From assembly GCA_027382625.1 (NCBI GenBank), contig JAJKFJ010021190.1, positions 33,457-97,456 on the forward strand: a stretch of 64,000 nt of DNA, read 5' to 3'. The notes under the pieces were generated by a model. That model did not search any database, was not told where the DNA came from, and saw only the letters and a list, made by a program, of their open reading frames with translations. Origin of the DNA: Tetmemena sp. SeJ-2015. Taxonomy: Eukaryota; Ciliophora; Spirotrichea; Sporadotrichida; Oxytrichidae. Made by a program: the position numbers and the translations under genes. Positions 24,304-37,440 of the stretch are shown here, piece after piece. Numbering within the stretch: position 1 is the first letter of the stretch; each line of letters starts with the position of its first letter.

Positions 24304-27300
24304 TCAAAATATAATGAATTGTGGTATCTAGCTTGCCTAATTATTCATAATATTCTACGGATAGTTTTCAACTTCTTTGTCTTGCAGATGTTTTAATTCA
24401 AGTTGGAGTGCTTTGATCTTGTTGTTCTTAGACTATAAATAATAATGGTAACTATTTAATGTAATCGTATTTGAGGCAGTGCTTTTCCCTCAGCTAAGTG
24501 GCTCGCTTAGTGATCTAAATAGCATTTGGCCCCACTATTGTCGACTAAAGTATAAGCTTGGATGCTAGGGTGTGGCTATCTTGACCCATTATTAAATTCA
24601 AGGAGTGTTTGCTTTGCTTTTGCTGCACTTCTCTTTTCACAATTCGGAGATACTATTCTTGATTATTAAGTGCCAAAGCCTTGTCACTTGAGTCTCGCTT
24701 TTTCACTTTTCTATTCATCACTCTCTACAGTCTTTGATTATCGAGATGCGTTCTTTCATCTGGAGTAATGGAATGCTTCTTTATTCTCATCTACATATGC
24801 AAATCACACAATTTAATTTTAAGATCTCCCTAATGGCGTTGTATGTAGTTTCCCCTCCATTCTATAAAATTTTAAGATTTCATAATACTGAATGATAACT
24901 TTTTGAATTGAGCTTGAGCTTTGGAAGCTACTTAAGGAACATTTCCCTTTTCTGTTTGTAATTAAGCTGCCGTTGGTTATTTGCGACTTCATTCATCTCC
25001 TCAGTTTAGAGGAAATTAATTTCCAAACAATTTTCTAAATCTTGCTTTCTCAATTATCGGCTAATCTAGTTTTAAGTCAAAATGTTCTTTTGAGAAGTGG
25101 AATTATTTAAAATAGATCTCAATACTTGGTTCAAATTTAATAAATTTAATTTTGCTTTGAAAAAAATGTTTATAATTTAAGTCAAATTTAACAAATTTTT
25201 TATTTTTCAACTTAAGCATGAATATGAAAACATTATCTTGCTCTCGAATTTATTTTGGTATTATATATAGCTTAAGTTTTTAAAATTTTAGGTTAAAAAT
25301 AGGTAAGTTTGGTCTGTTTATTCAGATTAATTTTTAAGTAAAAAATTAAATATAAAACCTTAAAACTTAAGTTTGGTTACTTTGATTATGATTGGAAGTT
25401 TATTCAAATGCTAATCCATCTTCTTACAAAAATAAATTGATTAAATTTGTGAATACTTTGTCTCTCAACTTCTCTTCCTCTAGTGGAATTTTCTATTTAA
25501 GAGAAGAGGCAAGTTGATTGTTTGTTTTGTTATTCAAATGAGGCTTATTCAAATTATCTTGGCCATAAGTAAAATCTTATGGAGAAACTATCCCTTGATT
25601 CTTGTTAGACCTTGGGTGTTTCGCCAAAAGACTTTATCATTGGTCAAGCTTTAAAGATCTGAAGCTATCTTGTTCAAAGGTTAATAATTTATCTCCACTT
25701 CCTTTGGAGGTACATTATCTACCTATTTGTTCCCAAATTTCTTGCATTTAAGAATCTTTGCTTCTTATTTACAGAACTCTCTTATCAAAAGTAATTCCAT
25801 AGGATGATGAATTAGCTGGCTCTAATAACTCATTAAGACTTTCATCTTGCTCTTCTAGGACTTGAGTCAAGTCTTGGTAAGCTGCCAAAGGATGCTGCAG
25901 CTGCACACTTGGCTTGAATACTTGCAAACCCTAGAGCTTCAGGCTTTAAATGGAAGCATGTATTTTAAATTAGCAAAATATATGCACTCTTGGCCTAATT
26001 AGGCTCGACAGATGAATGAGTGTAGAATGAGGAACGCGATTAGAATGAAGATGAGAGTGAGTTTTAGTTTAGTCTTTAGTTGTTGAAGTTTTGTTGAGAT
26101 GAACTCAGGGAATAAAAAGACTCCTCTGTAATTAAATCTGTAACAGATTCTTGGCTATGACCACTCTCTTGTTGAGATTCGGGAGTTCTATATGGATCAT
26201 TATATTGCAGTGCTGGAAACATGCTTCTAAAAGCTTGGGTTGCCATTTATTCATAGAAGTTGTTCTTAGCTAGCTGAATTTAGTGTTCCTCCTCATTAGC
26301 CTTTTCATGTACATCCAGGGCAAAGTCCAACAACTTAGATTAAAATATTTAATAATCTATATAAATTGAAGATGACTGTGATTGGCATGCTTTGATTATG
26401 CGGCTTATCTTTGTCTGGTTATCGTAGATTATTTCATGTACCTAAATAGTTAGAGACAAGTTATAGTTACATTAAAGCCAAGAGAATCAAACTTATCATC
26501 AACTTATTTTAAAATAAAGATGCAATTATCAGCAATGAATTCTGTTTCAGTCTTTGAGGCAGCAACTTCACATTCCATTTTATAGACTCAATAGAAGCCT
26601 TATATAATTTAATACAATTATATGATAGACTAGACTTTCCAACTCAGGATCTTTTTATTGCTTGATACTATTTTCAGTTTAGATGTATTTTTATAGATTA
26701 CCTTCTCAGTTACTGCTGTGTTCTTGCATTCTTGAGGAGTTGGAAAAGTTTAGGAATCCTCTCTAAATAAATAAGGATAAATGATTCCTCTTAGTTTGTT
26801 GACCTGAAGAGGAACTGAGAATATCTTTCTTCCTAAGATGAGAGTACATGATGAAGGAGTTATAGTTGAGAATTAATTTAAAATCGGTGATTGGTTTTAA
26901 TCATAAATGGAGATTTGCAATTTTGTTGCAGTTGTAGTCATAGATCCACCCCTGGTCAACAGCTTGTTCATTAGCATATCAAATGTTATTGGAGAGAAGA
27001 TGCTCGCAGTATATTGATTTTTAAATACCTGGCTATCTTAAACTTGTGTCTCTTATAGCTCATGACTGAGCCCTTCCACTCAAAACTTATAGGATATAAA
27101 GTTCTTAGAATTTGATACTTAACCAAATGGTGAAATAATTATTTAAATTAAACACACTCCAACAGCCACTGATTTATTCCATTTTAATTTCATTTCCCAT
27201 TAAATTTTGCAGCTATAATTAGCCTGCCTGCTTTATCTTTGATGTCCTAGTCTTAGACAATCACGATTTTCTTGTAAGTTTCATAATCTATATTTTTTAT

Positions 27301-29086
27301 TAATTTATTGACAAAAGAGCTATAAATGGCAGGAAGCTTGAAATAAAAGAATTCACTACACTTACCTTCTTGATTAAATTAAGTTGAATTCTAGAGGGTC
27401 AGCACTAAAGTAGAAAATATAGACACACCGTACACACACGCCACGATGGTTGCTGCTCTTCCATATAAAGTGACGGGGATGATATCTCCATAACCAATTG
27501 TATTAAAAGTTACAATCGTCAACAAAAAACAAATTATACTTTGAATTCAAATGAATTTTTCAACCATGATGCTTGAAGAAGATCTACCACTTGAGTTTAC
27601 TCTGAATCAACTTCCAAAAGCAGGATTGTGATTGCGAAAATTATCACTCCTCCTATTTATATAAACGCTAACATCTTTAATGGCCTCTCCTTCAAGTTAA
27701 CTTTCAGATAATAATAATTTAAAAAATTTCATTAGATGATTTTAGATAGAAAATGAGGCCAGCTTTTACTTAATTGTACTGACATATTTTTTGGCCAAGT
27801 GCGTTTGTGAACTTAGATTGCAAGAGAATTGAATCTATGAAATAGGATATTTTCAGAAATTGAGCAATGACTATGAATTTCTAGAGAGAGTATGTGGCTA
27901 CAACTCCGCTGATTCTCATTGTGAAAGACCCATCTAGCTAAGGGTAGCTTATCATAATGGCAATAAATTGATCCGATACATATTTCAACAAATGCTTCTT
28001 CGAAATTAAGCATTCTATAGAACTTAAATTAATGGAAATTTACTTTTCTTGGAAAAACCGGCAGTTATTTAGTCAAGATGTTGCTACTCTCCCTTTAAAG
28101 AGTGAAGCTTATGATTTAGCGCTACAATTACCACTGTAAACACAACACTTATTGTTCTCATAATAGCAATCTTAGAAGAGAATATTTATTCATTAAAATA
28201 ATTGAATAGACCCATATAATCCTCAAGCGCAATTACATTCTAAGAAGCATACTAAAATTCATTATGCATAAGGAGAGTTACCTAGATATACTCATTTAGC
28301 ATTTGAAGAATAGCTAGAATCATTCTGACTTTAGCGATAGCAATTATTGAGCTCCTTATTTGTTTGCCCTGCAAAATGAAACTCTTCTTGTCACTTTTTC
28401 TTATTCTTAGGTCAATGAATCTCCTATGAGAATCTTCTGAGTTCTATTACTCCTTGATAATGTTGATAACCTTTTGTTGGGTCCTCTTTTTCCTAAGCGG
28501 ACTATCTAGCTAACTGTCCATTCTTGTTTGGGATCCCATTCCTTCATAAGAGACTTCATTCCTTTATTGCTATTCTTGCAATTCCTAGTACTCACCATAA
28601 GATTTCAATGTACTCAGCCGCCTCTCGAATAAAAAGCAGCTCATATTAAATTAATCCTTGAGTTTTGGTATCAGGACTTGTGAAACTATCTCTTTCAACT
28701 CCATGCCTTGTATTTGAAAAGTCTTAAAAGCTGTGTCTGCTGGATTCATCACTCTCGTTAGCTGCAATGCTAGAGAGAAAAATCTTTGGTAGAAACTCTG
28801 CTCTACTCTTTCGTGAGATAAAAACGTCTTGAGTGGAGCGAGTCATACCGCTCATCAAAACGTGATTCAAATTAACATTTGAGTTGCTATTGATCTGTAG
28901 TGTTAACTTGGGAAGGCGTTGTTTGATCGTTGATGATGCTGTGCAAAGTTTGGCCTGGGTTTATTTGTTTTCGAGTGGAGCTCAGTAGACCCCTCTCACT
29001 GGTGAGCTACTTGTTTATTCTTGTAGGTTGGAGATGATGAAACAAATATAAAGATGATGCTTTGCTCGAGCAATTCTTGGATTCAT
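24304..29086 (-). CDS. SK-type (Ca2+-activated) potassium channel, six-TM
   Basis: Read on the minus strand with TAA/TAG as Gln. The N-terminal cytoplasmic region is polar (about 28.3-29.07 kb). S1-S2 follow (KVRMILAILQMLNEYIQ; IFSSKIAIMRTISVVFTVVI). Then comes VVATYSLQKFIVIAQFLK and the S4-S5 segment SKFTNALGQKICQYNQ, which resembles the FTDA..IG.LN stretch of SK channels. S5 is LKMLAFIQIGGVIIFAI, the pore is FNTIGYGDIIPVT (filter TIGYGD at 27484-27501), and S6 is GRAATIVACVYGVSIF. A region in the place of the calmodulin-binding domain follows (DQDIKDKAGRLIIAAKF), then a long Gln-rich tail ending LELKHLQDKEVENYP..FIIF and TGA (24304-24306). Small GT..AG introns fit, including a 26-bp one just before the pore. 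The start is uncertain: ATG 29086 is in a different frame from the next open stretch. No voltage-sensor arginine ladder was seen, which favours SK over Kv. Confidence 0.85.
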
Positions 29087-29589
29087 CTTGAGGTTGTTTT
29101 ATAATAAAATAAATAAAAATAGATCAAGTTTGTTGGAAAGATTCTTTGTTGAGAAAACAAAATTAATAATTATTATGTAATCAAAATCAGGGAAGTGTAA
29201 CTAATCTCATCGATCGTAATCTTGACAAAAAAATAATAAAATTTACTTATTTAATTTTGACAAGATACATGGAACCCCTTTTTGGAGAATATATTGATGA
29301 ACCTATATTAGATTTATTTGAAGCTTTCTTATAGTTAAAAGGCTAAATATAATTAAATATTTAGTTCAGATGTTAATCTATAAAAATAAAACTATTTCAT
29401 AAATAAATTATCAATGTACTTCTTAAAAATAATAGGAATTAGTATTTCTTTATTGTTAGACTTAGCCTATTTTATTACTATATCTTTCCACAGGATTAAT
29501 ATTTAACTCCATTCATTTAACAAGATCTCATTCTTTCAAACTTAAAGAAAAATCAAATAATTAAAAGGTGATTTTAAAAATCCTTAATT
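29087..29589. other. AT-rich spacer between K+ channel 5' end and gene C 3' end
   Basis: About 500 bp of AT-rich sequence containing the 5' flank of the channel gene and the 3' flank of gene C. No gene, repeat or regulatory motif was recognised. Confidence 0.45.
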
Positions 29590-32500
29590 TCATTTTTTTT
29601 CAAAAGGATAGCAATCTTACATTTAAAACTAAATCATTAAATTTTATATTTAATATGCAATATGGCATTAAAAAATTTATTATTTCATTTTTCTTATAGG
29701 TTAAATGAAAATTTGTCTATTAGAGGATTAGCTTTCCCTTAATAAAAAGTGAGTAAAATGACTATATGTTTAATCAGTAGGTCTAAATGAGAGGATGAGT
29801 TCTCTTTGAGAAGAAAGGCCATCTATTGTAAAAGCATGCTCTTCCGTCGTTGCAACTCCTTTTTGGCGGCTTGCCTCATCTTTATCAACATATTAAATTA
29901 TCGTTTTTAAGCTCTTATATTCATTGACATATTGGACATCAATAATGCAAATCTTTTTATCGCTCTGCTTCTCATCATCGTCTTCAAAATCATCTTTAAA
30001 GTGCTATTCTGTCTCTATAGGTATTACTTTTTCAGTTTAAGACTAATCAGCAGTCTCTATTCGTTTTGTGAATGGATTCTATCTGAAAATTAAAAAACAA
30101 AGTTATGAATATATTTTATAAATATTTTAAATATGCAGTAGCTTCATTATCTAGCCCTTTTTATAGAGTAGATACTTTTTGCGCAAGAGCTTCAAATGCA
30201 AGTACAAACATATTTTTAAAATGAAACCTTTGAGGGTGATACTTAGCATGATAGCTAAATTCGCAAAAATTTGGAAGAAGATGAACGCTATAACAGACCA
30301 TCCAGATTCTAAAAATATTATAGTATTAAAATTTTAGATTGGTACTGCACATCTTCGTCCTCCACGAAGTCTTGGAACAAGAAGAAGTGATACACTATGC
30401 CCAGAATCATGATCTCGTTAAAAGCCTCCATATGATTCATGAGGGGGGTCTCGAAAGGCTTCACATAAATAATAATATAAATTAAATAAATGATGTAGAT
30501 CAAGTGAAGGATCTGCTAAAGTACTAGGTATATCAAGTGAATACTAAATATCTATAAGGATTTATAGCTTTAATTTAATATGAATAGTTCCTGGGTAGTT
30601 GGCCAAGAAGACAGCCACTATAGCAAAAGCCATTCTCCTGAGTTTGAACCATATTATGTAGCCCAGTCCAAATGCTTTTTCTATGTTGATTTCTTCATAA
30701 ATAGCTCCAATCATGGACTCCACATGATCCTTGTGCAACTCAGATTAAAACACTCTGAACAGAAAGAAACTCAGGATGGGTAGGAACAGGCAAACACCTA
30801 AGAAAGAAATAGCCATCAATGAAGATAAGTAGTCAGTGTAATTCTCGTAGTTAAGCTATAGAATTAAATCAAGGAAGAATTCTTATATTCTCATGATATT
30901 TATAAAATATAATCAATTCTATTACATTCAGGCAATTAATGAAGGACTGCAATACTATCTCTAAGAAGCCCTCTATGAAGAATCTCTCATTAAATTTAAT
31001 GATATTTTTTATTTTTAAGAATTATAAAGCGAAAGAAATATTTTATTTCAATTTATCTCAAAATGCCGTTGAAGAAGATAAGTGATGCGCAAATTGCATA
31101 GATCTTCCCAATTCTGAAATAATAAGAAAATTAAATTTACCTCGGATGAAATTTATTAAGTCTTCCCAAAATATACACTTATTTTATTATATTGCATCTA
31201 AAATAAGCGTAATTGGAATGAGCGACATGAATATCCACAAATAAAAGTTATTGGAGCCTAATCCCTAAATTATGTATAAGCTCTCGTATCGTATTTGAGT
31301 TAAGTCAGCAAGAAATCTTTCGATTTTAAAAGATATCTAAATTCCCGAATCTGTCATTATAAGCCACCTAGTCTGGAAAATCAAAGAGATCATTCAGAAT
31401 ATCCTCAGAGGGAAATAAATCCAAGGTAACTATTGAAATCAACATAGAGAAAATGTAGTTCGCATTAGAGGGGAAGTTAATGTCCATTAGAGGCATATGG
31501 ATAACCATTTGAAGTGAATTTATTAAACCCCATAGGTATTGCATAGTTGTAGCCCTTGAAGTAAATTATCATGCATTAATTCTTACATCAAAATATTAGT
31601 TCCCATATTCATTACAAATGACATAAAAGGTTGATTATATTCAAATTTAATAGGGAAATAATTTTTTTAAGGGAATTAAATTGAGATATTCATGATAACA
31701 ATAGAATTCATTACAGTAGAAGCCTGGGAAGCAATTTGAAATATAGTAGCTAAAATACTTGAATAAGGAAGAGGATTACAATTTTCAACTTGTTTGGGGA
31801 TATCGAATTAGGTGGAGTAAAGATACTTAACAGGGAGATTGGTATCTGGGCACATGAAGTATCCATTCATCATAATTGTCATGTAGATTTCGTCTTTATA
31901 CTAAATGAATATTTGATGCGTGAATTATTCTTACCTACGATTTAGAAATTGCTCTTGGATTATCAAAGTATATTTACACTATCATTCAAAACCAAAATAT
32001 AAATTAAATATTCTCTCCTAAAGTTTTTTATAAGTCTTTAATAAAATGAATTAGGGATAGATTCTCCTTGAAGTAAAATGATTCTAATTATTTGAATGAG
32101 AATATTAAGAAGTGAAGCTGACTACTTTGAATTTTTGTTGTATGGTGTATATTTTTCCAGAATATAGTTGCCTCTTTGCTTCTTGGCTTTCTGCCTCTGG
32201 ATTCTAAGTTTTTAATGCAAATGTCATCACTGCTTAGTTGAAAGATGTATATGAGCGAGGAACAAAACATTATTATCAATTATCAATAATTTATGTTTTA
32301 GAACAACCACTGTTTAATAAATAAAAAGTTTTAGTGAAATCGATGGTTATTTTTCCAAACTGATCTAATATTAATTTTAACTTATAGATATAATCTATTC
32401 TTGAAATTCTGGGCTAGAGATCTCGATCGTAAACACCAATGATGATTAGTTTTACAAAGAAACTTCCGAGAACTGTTGCATCATTGGCTAAGATCTTGTT

Positions 32501-35500
32501 CTAGAAAGTTTCAAGGAGATCTCCGTAATTTAAGCATTCACAGTTGCGTAAATCTCGTTCACTTAAAATAATTCTAAAAGAGCAAACATTGTTAATATTA
32601 AATTGAATTGACGTAGTTTTAGTCATAGAAGTAGATCTCCCGACTTAGTTTGATCAAATAAAAAGTTTTACAAAAATGAGTGATTGGTTTCATTTAATCT
32701 AGTAGTTTTATATAGTAGTCTACTGTTTGAGTTTGGTACACACCTTATTCGCTACCTGGAGGGGCACTTGAACTGTTATCAATAATTAAAATAGTGAATG
32801 CTTTATATTAAATCAACAGTGCCTGGTCCATTATCACTGCTGGGGACCACATCACCGTGAACTAGTAGGAGTATTTAATTCAGAGTATAATCCATCAACA
32901 AGAGTAACTGCAACTACATAGTGACCTATCTCTGAATTGTATTAGGGATAAAAAGTGAAAGACTGCATGTTCGGGTAGTATTAATTCATAATTTAATAAC
33001 GAAGCTGTATATTATAACTATTAAGTGATTGGATGACTCTACTGCTTGTGATGTTTAGAAGATATATTACTTATAACAATTAATATGGATAAAAGATTGA
33101 CTTAGATGATAACAGAATTTCCAGTGGAGGCTCTGGGCTTGAGGGAGCCCAAAGGTAGAAAAGAGCCCAACAGCTTTACAAAAAATTGATACAGCTACTG
33201 TAAAGTTTTGGAGGTAGTATTTGAAATAAGGTGGCTGGGGATCAGCTGGAGTAGGTGGTCGTTGTGGTAGTAGTGGTGTCGTAGTTGAAGTTGTCATAGT
33301 TGTGTAGAAGTGGTGGTTGAATAATTTATTTAATCATTTAAGTTATTTGGTTAAGTTACATGTAAATTAAATAAATGGTTGTTGTAGAAGTGGAAGTTGT
33401 TGTGGGTCTTGTAGTTTCTGGAGGAGGAGTAGTTGGAGGAGATGTGGGTGGAGCAGTGGTAGTTGTGGTTGTGGGGAGTAGTGGATCATATATCAAGGTA
33501 AAGCCTGGAATTTATTTTATAATTTTATATTAACTCTTCATAGGTTTAATGTGAAATTGAACTTGGCCACTGGCTCCATCTGAGGCAGAGGCTCTGAGCA
33601 CAAACATGTAGTCTCCAAGGTCATTGATGTCTGTAGATCTAACTTATCTCATAAAACTTAATAACTTAATGATATCTTTTGTACTTATAAGACTAATAAC
33701 TTGGATAAGCATTTGTGCTTGGTTGAATGTGAAAATAGAAGGGAGGCTAGAAGTAAGGTTTGAAGTGTTATTTTGGTAAGCGTAATACAAATAGTAGTTG
33801 ATGGAAGCACACTTATAAACTGTAGCCTGGAAAGTTAAATTCGCATCGCTAAATAAATATTATAGAAGATATTTATTTCTATGGAATATGCTTTCTTACG
33901 AATAAAGAGTATTCTTTTTTATGGAATTATTTTTATTGGTAATAAATTAATGATAGCTGTAGTAAAATGTATTGAGAGTGTAGTCGTTGATTTGCATAAA
34001 TGAGACATCGAGAAACTGAGTGCACCAAGAACTACTGAGTCTGACGATGTTGTACATGGTTAAAGGTGAAGCCACATACTCACTAGCAGTGTAAATGTCA
34101 ACACAACCTTTGGTCCTGTCAACGAAGGGAGTATCACATCGATACGCATTTGGATCCACTCCTATGTAATTGAAACTAAAATATTTCACTTATTAATTAA
34201 GTAATTCACTTTCAAATCTTCATAAAGATTAAGCAGAAATTTATTTGGTGCTTTTGAAATAACAATATGGTATTTAATGATTAGTTTTAGTAAAAATTCA
34301 AAGCTGCACTCAACTAATAGAGAACAACATAAAGACTTCATACTTCTTTAATACTCTAATATTATTTTAATCGTTGAAAGTAAAGAAGATTAAACTACCA
34401 TACAAATTTTCCAAATTATTGTAATTCTTCTAGTAATGATAAAGACAGAACATTAAATTGAGAGTGTCCTTTCTTGAATTAAAATATGAATAATGATAAT
34501 TATAACTAGAGAGGTACTGCATGTATATTTGTTTTTGAGTATAGCTGTTTATATCGAAGCAAGTCTCAAGGTTATCAGATAATAAAATACATTTTATTTG
34601 TACTAGATGTCATCATAAAACTTTTGTAAAAGCTAGATGAACTAAGGGATAGAGTATTGCCTCTAAGTTAGACCGTTTGAAAGTATCCGAACATCATGAC
34701 TTTGCCCCAATAGTAAAAGAGGGAGTCTTAATCAGTTAATACTTTGTGAGGGACTCAGGGTAAACTCAGCAGCTATTCCTCAATTATAATAATTGAACAA
34801 TTTGCAAATAAATTGCCTTCTTACTTCTTTAAATTTGAACTTATTTTGCCTTAATTTATTTTAGCAATATTCTTAGACTCTGATAACTAAACTTAAACCA
34901 ATAATCAAACTCAAAACTTTTGTTTAATTTAATACAATAAATAAATAAATTTTGAATTTATTATATTTTAAGCATTCTTATGAGATATTAAATTTACTGT
35001 CGAAACTAATTATAACAAGTCTAGTGTAGTAGGGAGCAGTGAAAGATAAACTATAAATAAGATTGGGTGGTCATCATAGCTTGCAAGTAGTTTTACGAGA
35101 TGATGTCATAGCACTCTCCAAGCTATTTTATTAAAATTAATAGCTAGTCTACGTTGTATTGATATCCATAAATAAGGAAAATATTTAAATTAAAATTTGT
35201 AAAAAGTGGAATATATTTAAATTTGAGATAAAGCGATATAGATCTGCAGGCTATGGATTAGCACTTGCATAATTAGTTATTCTGTATAAGCTCCTGTAAA
35301 GCCTGTTGGTGTTCTGACTGGCAGTACAGGCATATATTTCTTCTGTTTAAGATTTCAAATAAAAGGTGTTGATGTAAAGCTCGGTCATGGAGCTCTGGGG
35401 ATCATAAATTCATAAATGAGAGCATATAGATATTTGATCATCAGTGATTCCAATCGTATATGAAGTGTAAAATTAAACAAAGAAGGATTGAAAGTCATTC

Positions 35501-37270
35501 CTCCTTGATAAATTATAAAATTTATTCTATCTTATAAACTGGCTGGATGTCAAACATAGTTATAGATGGGAGTCAAAAAGCAAATAATTTATTTTGATGG
35601 AGGTAGCTATAGTAAGAAGAAATTGTGACTCCTCCCAGTGCCATAACTTTTCTTCCGTTATCTTGATCTATTTGGGCAACATATTTAAAAAAGTTACTTT
35701 TTTAATTAAAAGTTGTTAAATATGAAATATATAAATTCCATTTGTAGAAGTAATTAGGTTAGATTTTACAGATATTTTAGACTAAAACATAATTAGTGGA
35801 GTAACTCAATGTCCAGACTTGCTCAGCCCTCTCATATGTATAAATATTTCCAAAGCTTAAAACATTAATTCCCAATAAAGAAGCTCTATTTTTTTAACTT
35901 AGATACTTTGAATTAATTTGAGTATTACTGATATATTTTTTAAATTTTGCATTAATCTGATTTAAATCTTAAAAAATGAATAGGAATCCATAATTTAATG
36001 AGTATACGAATATATTTGAATTAACTCTTCAAATTTATTTGTTTTTATTTATTATTTGAATTCAAATGTGTTGGATTCAATGTAGGCTATAACTTGCAGC
36101 CCTGTATAGCGAGAACAATAATTTAAATTATTTATTATTGAGAAGTAAGCATGGAAAACCAATCACCTCCGATGAAATCCATCGCTAGAGTCTTCCAATA
36201 AAAGTAAACTATAGACTTGAGAAACATCAATATTTTTGTAAATTATTGTTCCCCATTTTAATTCTACTATTCTATTTTTGATTAAAATTATAGCACTTAT
36301 CAAGTAATATATTTCAAAAGCAGACTTATTTCTCTTTAATTAAAAAAATACAAAAAATAATTATGATGGCATATTTAAAGGTTTAAATCATTACTTTAAC
36401 TTTAATTATTTGTTTTAATTAAATTGTTGTGCATTTAAATAATTACTCTAAGTTTAAGAGGCTCGATAAGCTATAATAAAATAAATTTAGCTCCCTAAGC
36501 GGAGTAAACCCCAGTTGAGAGTTCTAGATAAGTATATTGTCAAAATGTATATTAATTGTTTAAGATTATTTTCTCTCTTTAATTAATTTCCTTTATAGTA
36601 GTTCTAATAATCATTGTCGAAAACAGCTATCATATAAGTTTGGCTGATGGCGATTACTGGGACTTGGGTGTTTGGATAACAGTTCTTATAAGTATACTCC
36701 CAAACTATGTTACCACTCTAATCCATCTTCATCACCACGGGCATTAGAGAATTAGAGTTTGCATCTGGATTAAAATTAAAAAATACAACTATTAGTTTTG
36801 TAGATTGATTGAGGGGTCACCTGTTTAGGCTCCTACATATAGATAGCCATCTGAATGGAGTTTTACGCTGTTAATTATAAAGTGACCTCCTCCACTTGCA
36901 AACACTCGCGGAAAGGGGTCCGAAGAGCAGCCAGCTCATCCCCTCTATATCAAGCTCAAAATTTGTAATAAACTATTTTTATTTCTTCAAATTCTAGTTA
37001 GTTAAGATAGAAAAATGAAATTTACTGGATAAAGTAGAGCATAGAGGCTACCCATAATATTTCCGGTGTTCCCATTAAATTTAATTTCAATCTTTAAAAT
37101 AGTAGTAGTACAATTTTCACTTCTCGTTACTTTTGTATAATTCTAAATATTATATACCGCCAAGGTATCCAGTTGTTATTATTCGAGGAAAAGATCTATA
37201 TTTATCCTAAATATAATCAGAGGAGATTGTCTTGAATTTTAATTAAACATTAACCAAAACTCACCTTTTA
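29590..37270 (-). CDS. Gene C: large secreted/multi-pass membrane protein with Thr/Pro linker
   Basis: The minus strand (TAA/TAG as Gln) gives beta-propeller-like N-terminal repeats: SFPRIITTGYLG near 37.17 kb, IKFNGNTGNIMGSLYALLY near 37.05 kb, DPFPRVFASGGG plus SDGYLYVGAQTGDP near 36.9 kb, then MKMDQSGNIVWEYTY near 36.7 kb. Near 33.2-33.5 kb a Thr/Pro-rich linker (TTSTTTPLLPQRPPTP) precedes cadherin-like sequence. The C-terminal membrane block includes QYLWGLINSLQMVIHMPL near 31.5 kb, a DLFPSEDI motif near 31.4 kb and PFETPLMNHMEAFNEI near 30.43 kb. An acidic tail follows (TKRIETADQSQTEKV, DDFEDDDEKQSDKK); the first in-frame TGA is at 29590. Gene order within the protein matches D and E. 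The first exon was not found, so the 5' limit is approximate. Function unknown. Confidence 0.7.
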
Positions 37271-37440
37271 TTCAAAGGTAAATTTTTTATATTCTAATAA
37301 AGAATCAAAGATTTTCTAAAAATAATGAATGGAATAATAAAATAGTGACTATAAAATAATTGACTGGCTCTTAAATTATAGTTTTTTCTATCCTTAAATT
37401 GAAATGCAAATAGAAATAATGAACCATAAATGGATCTTAG

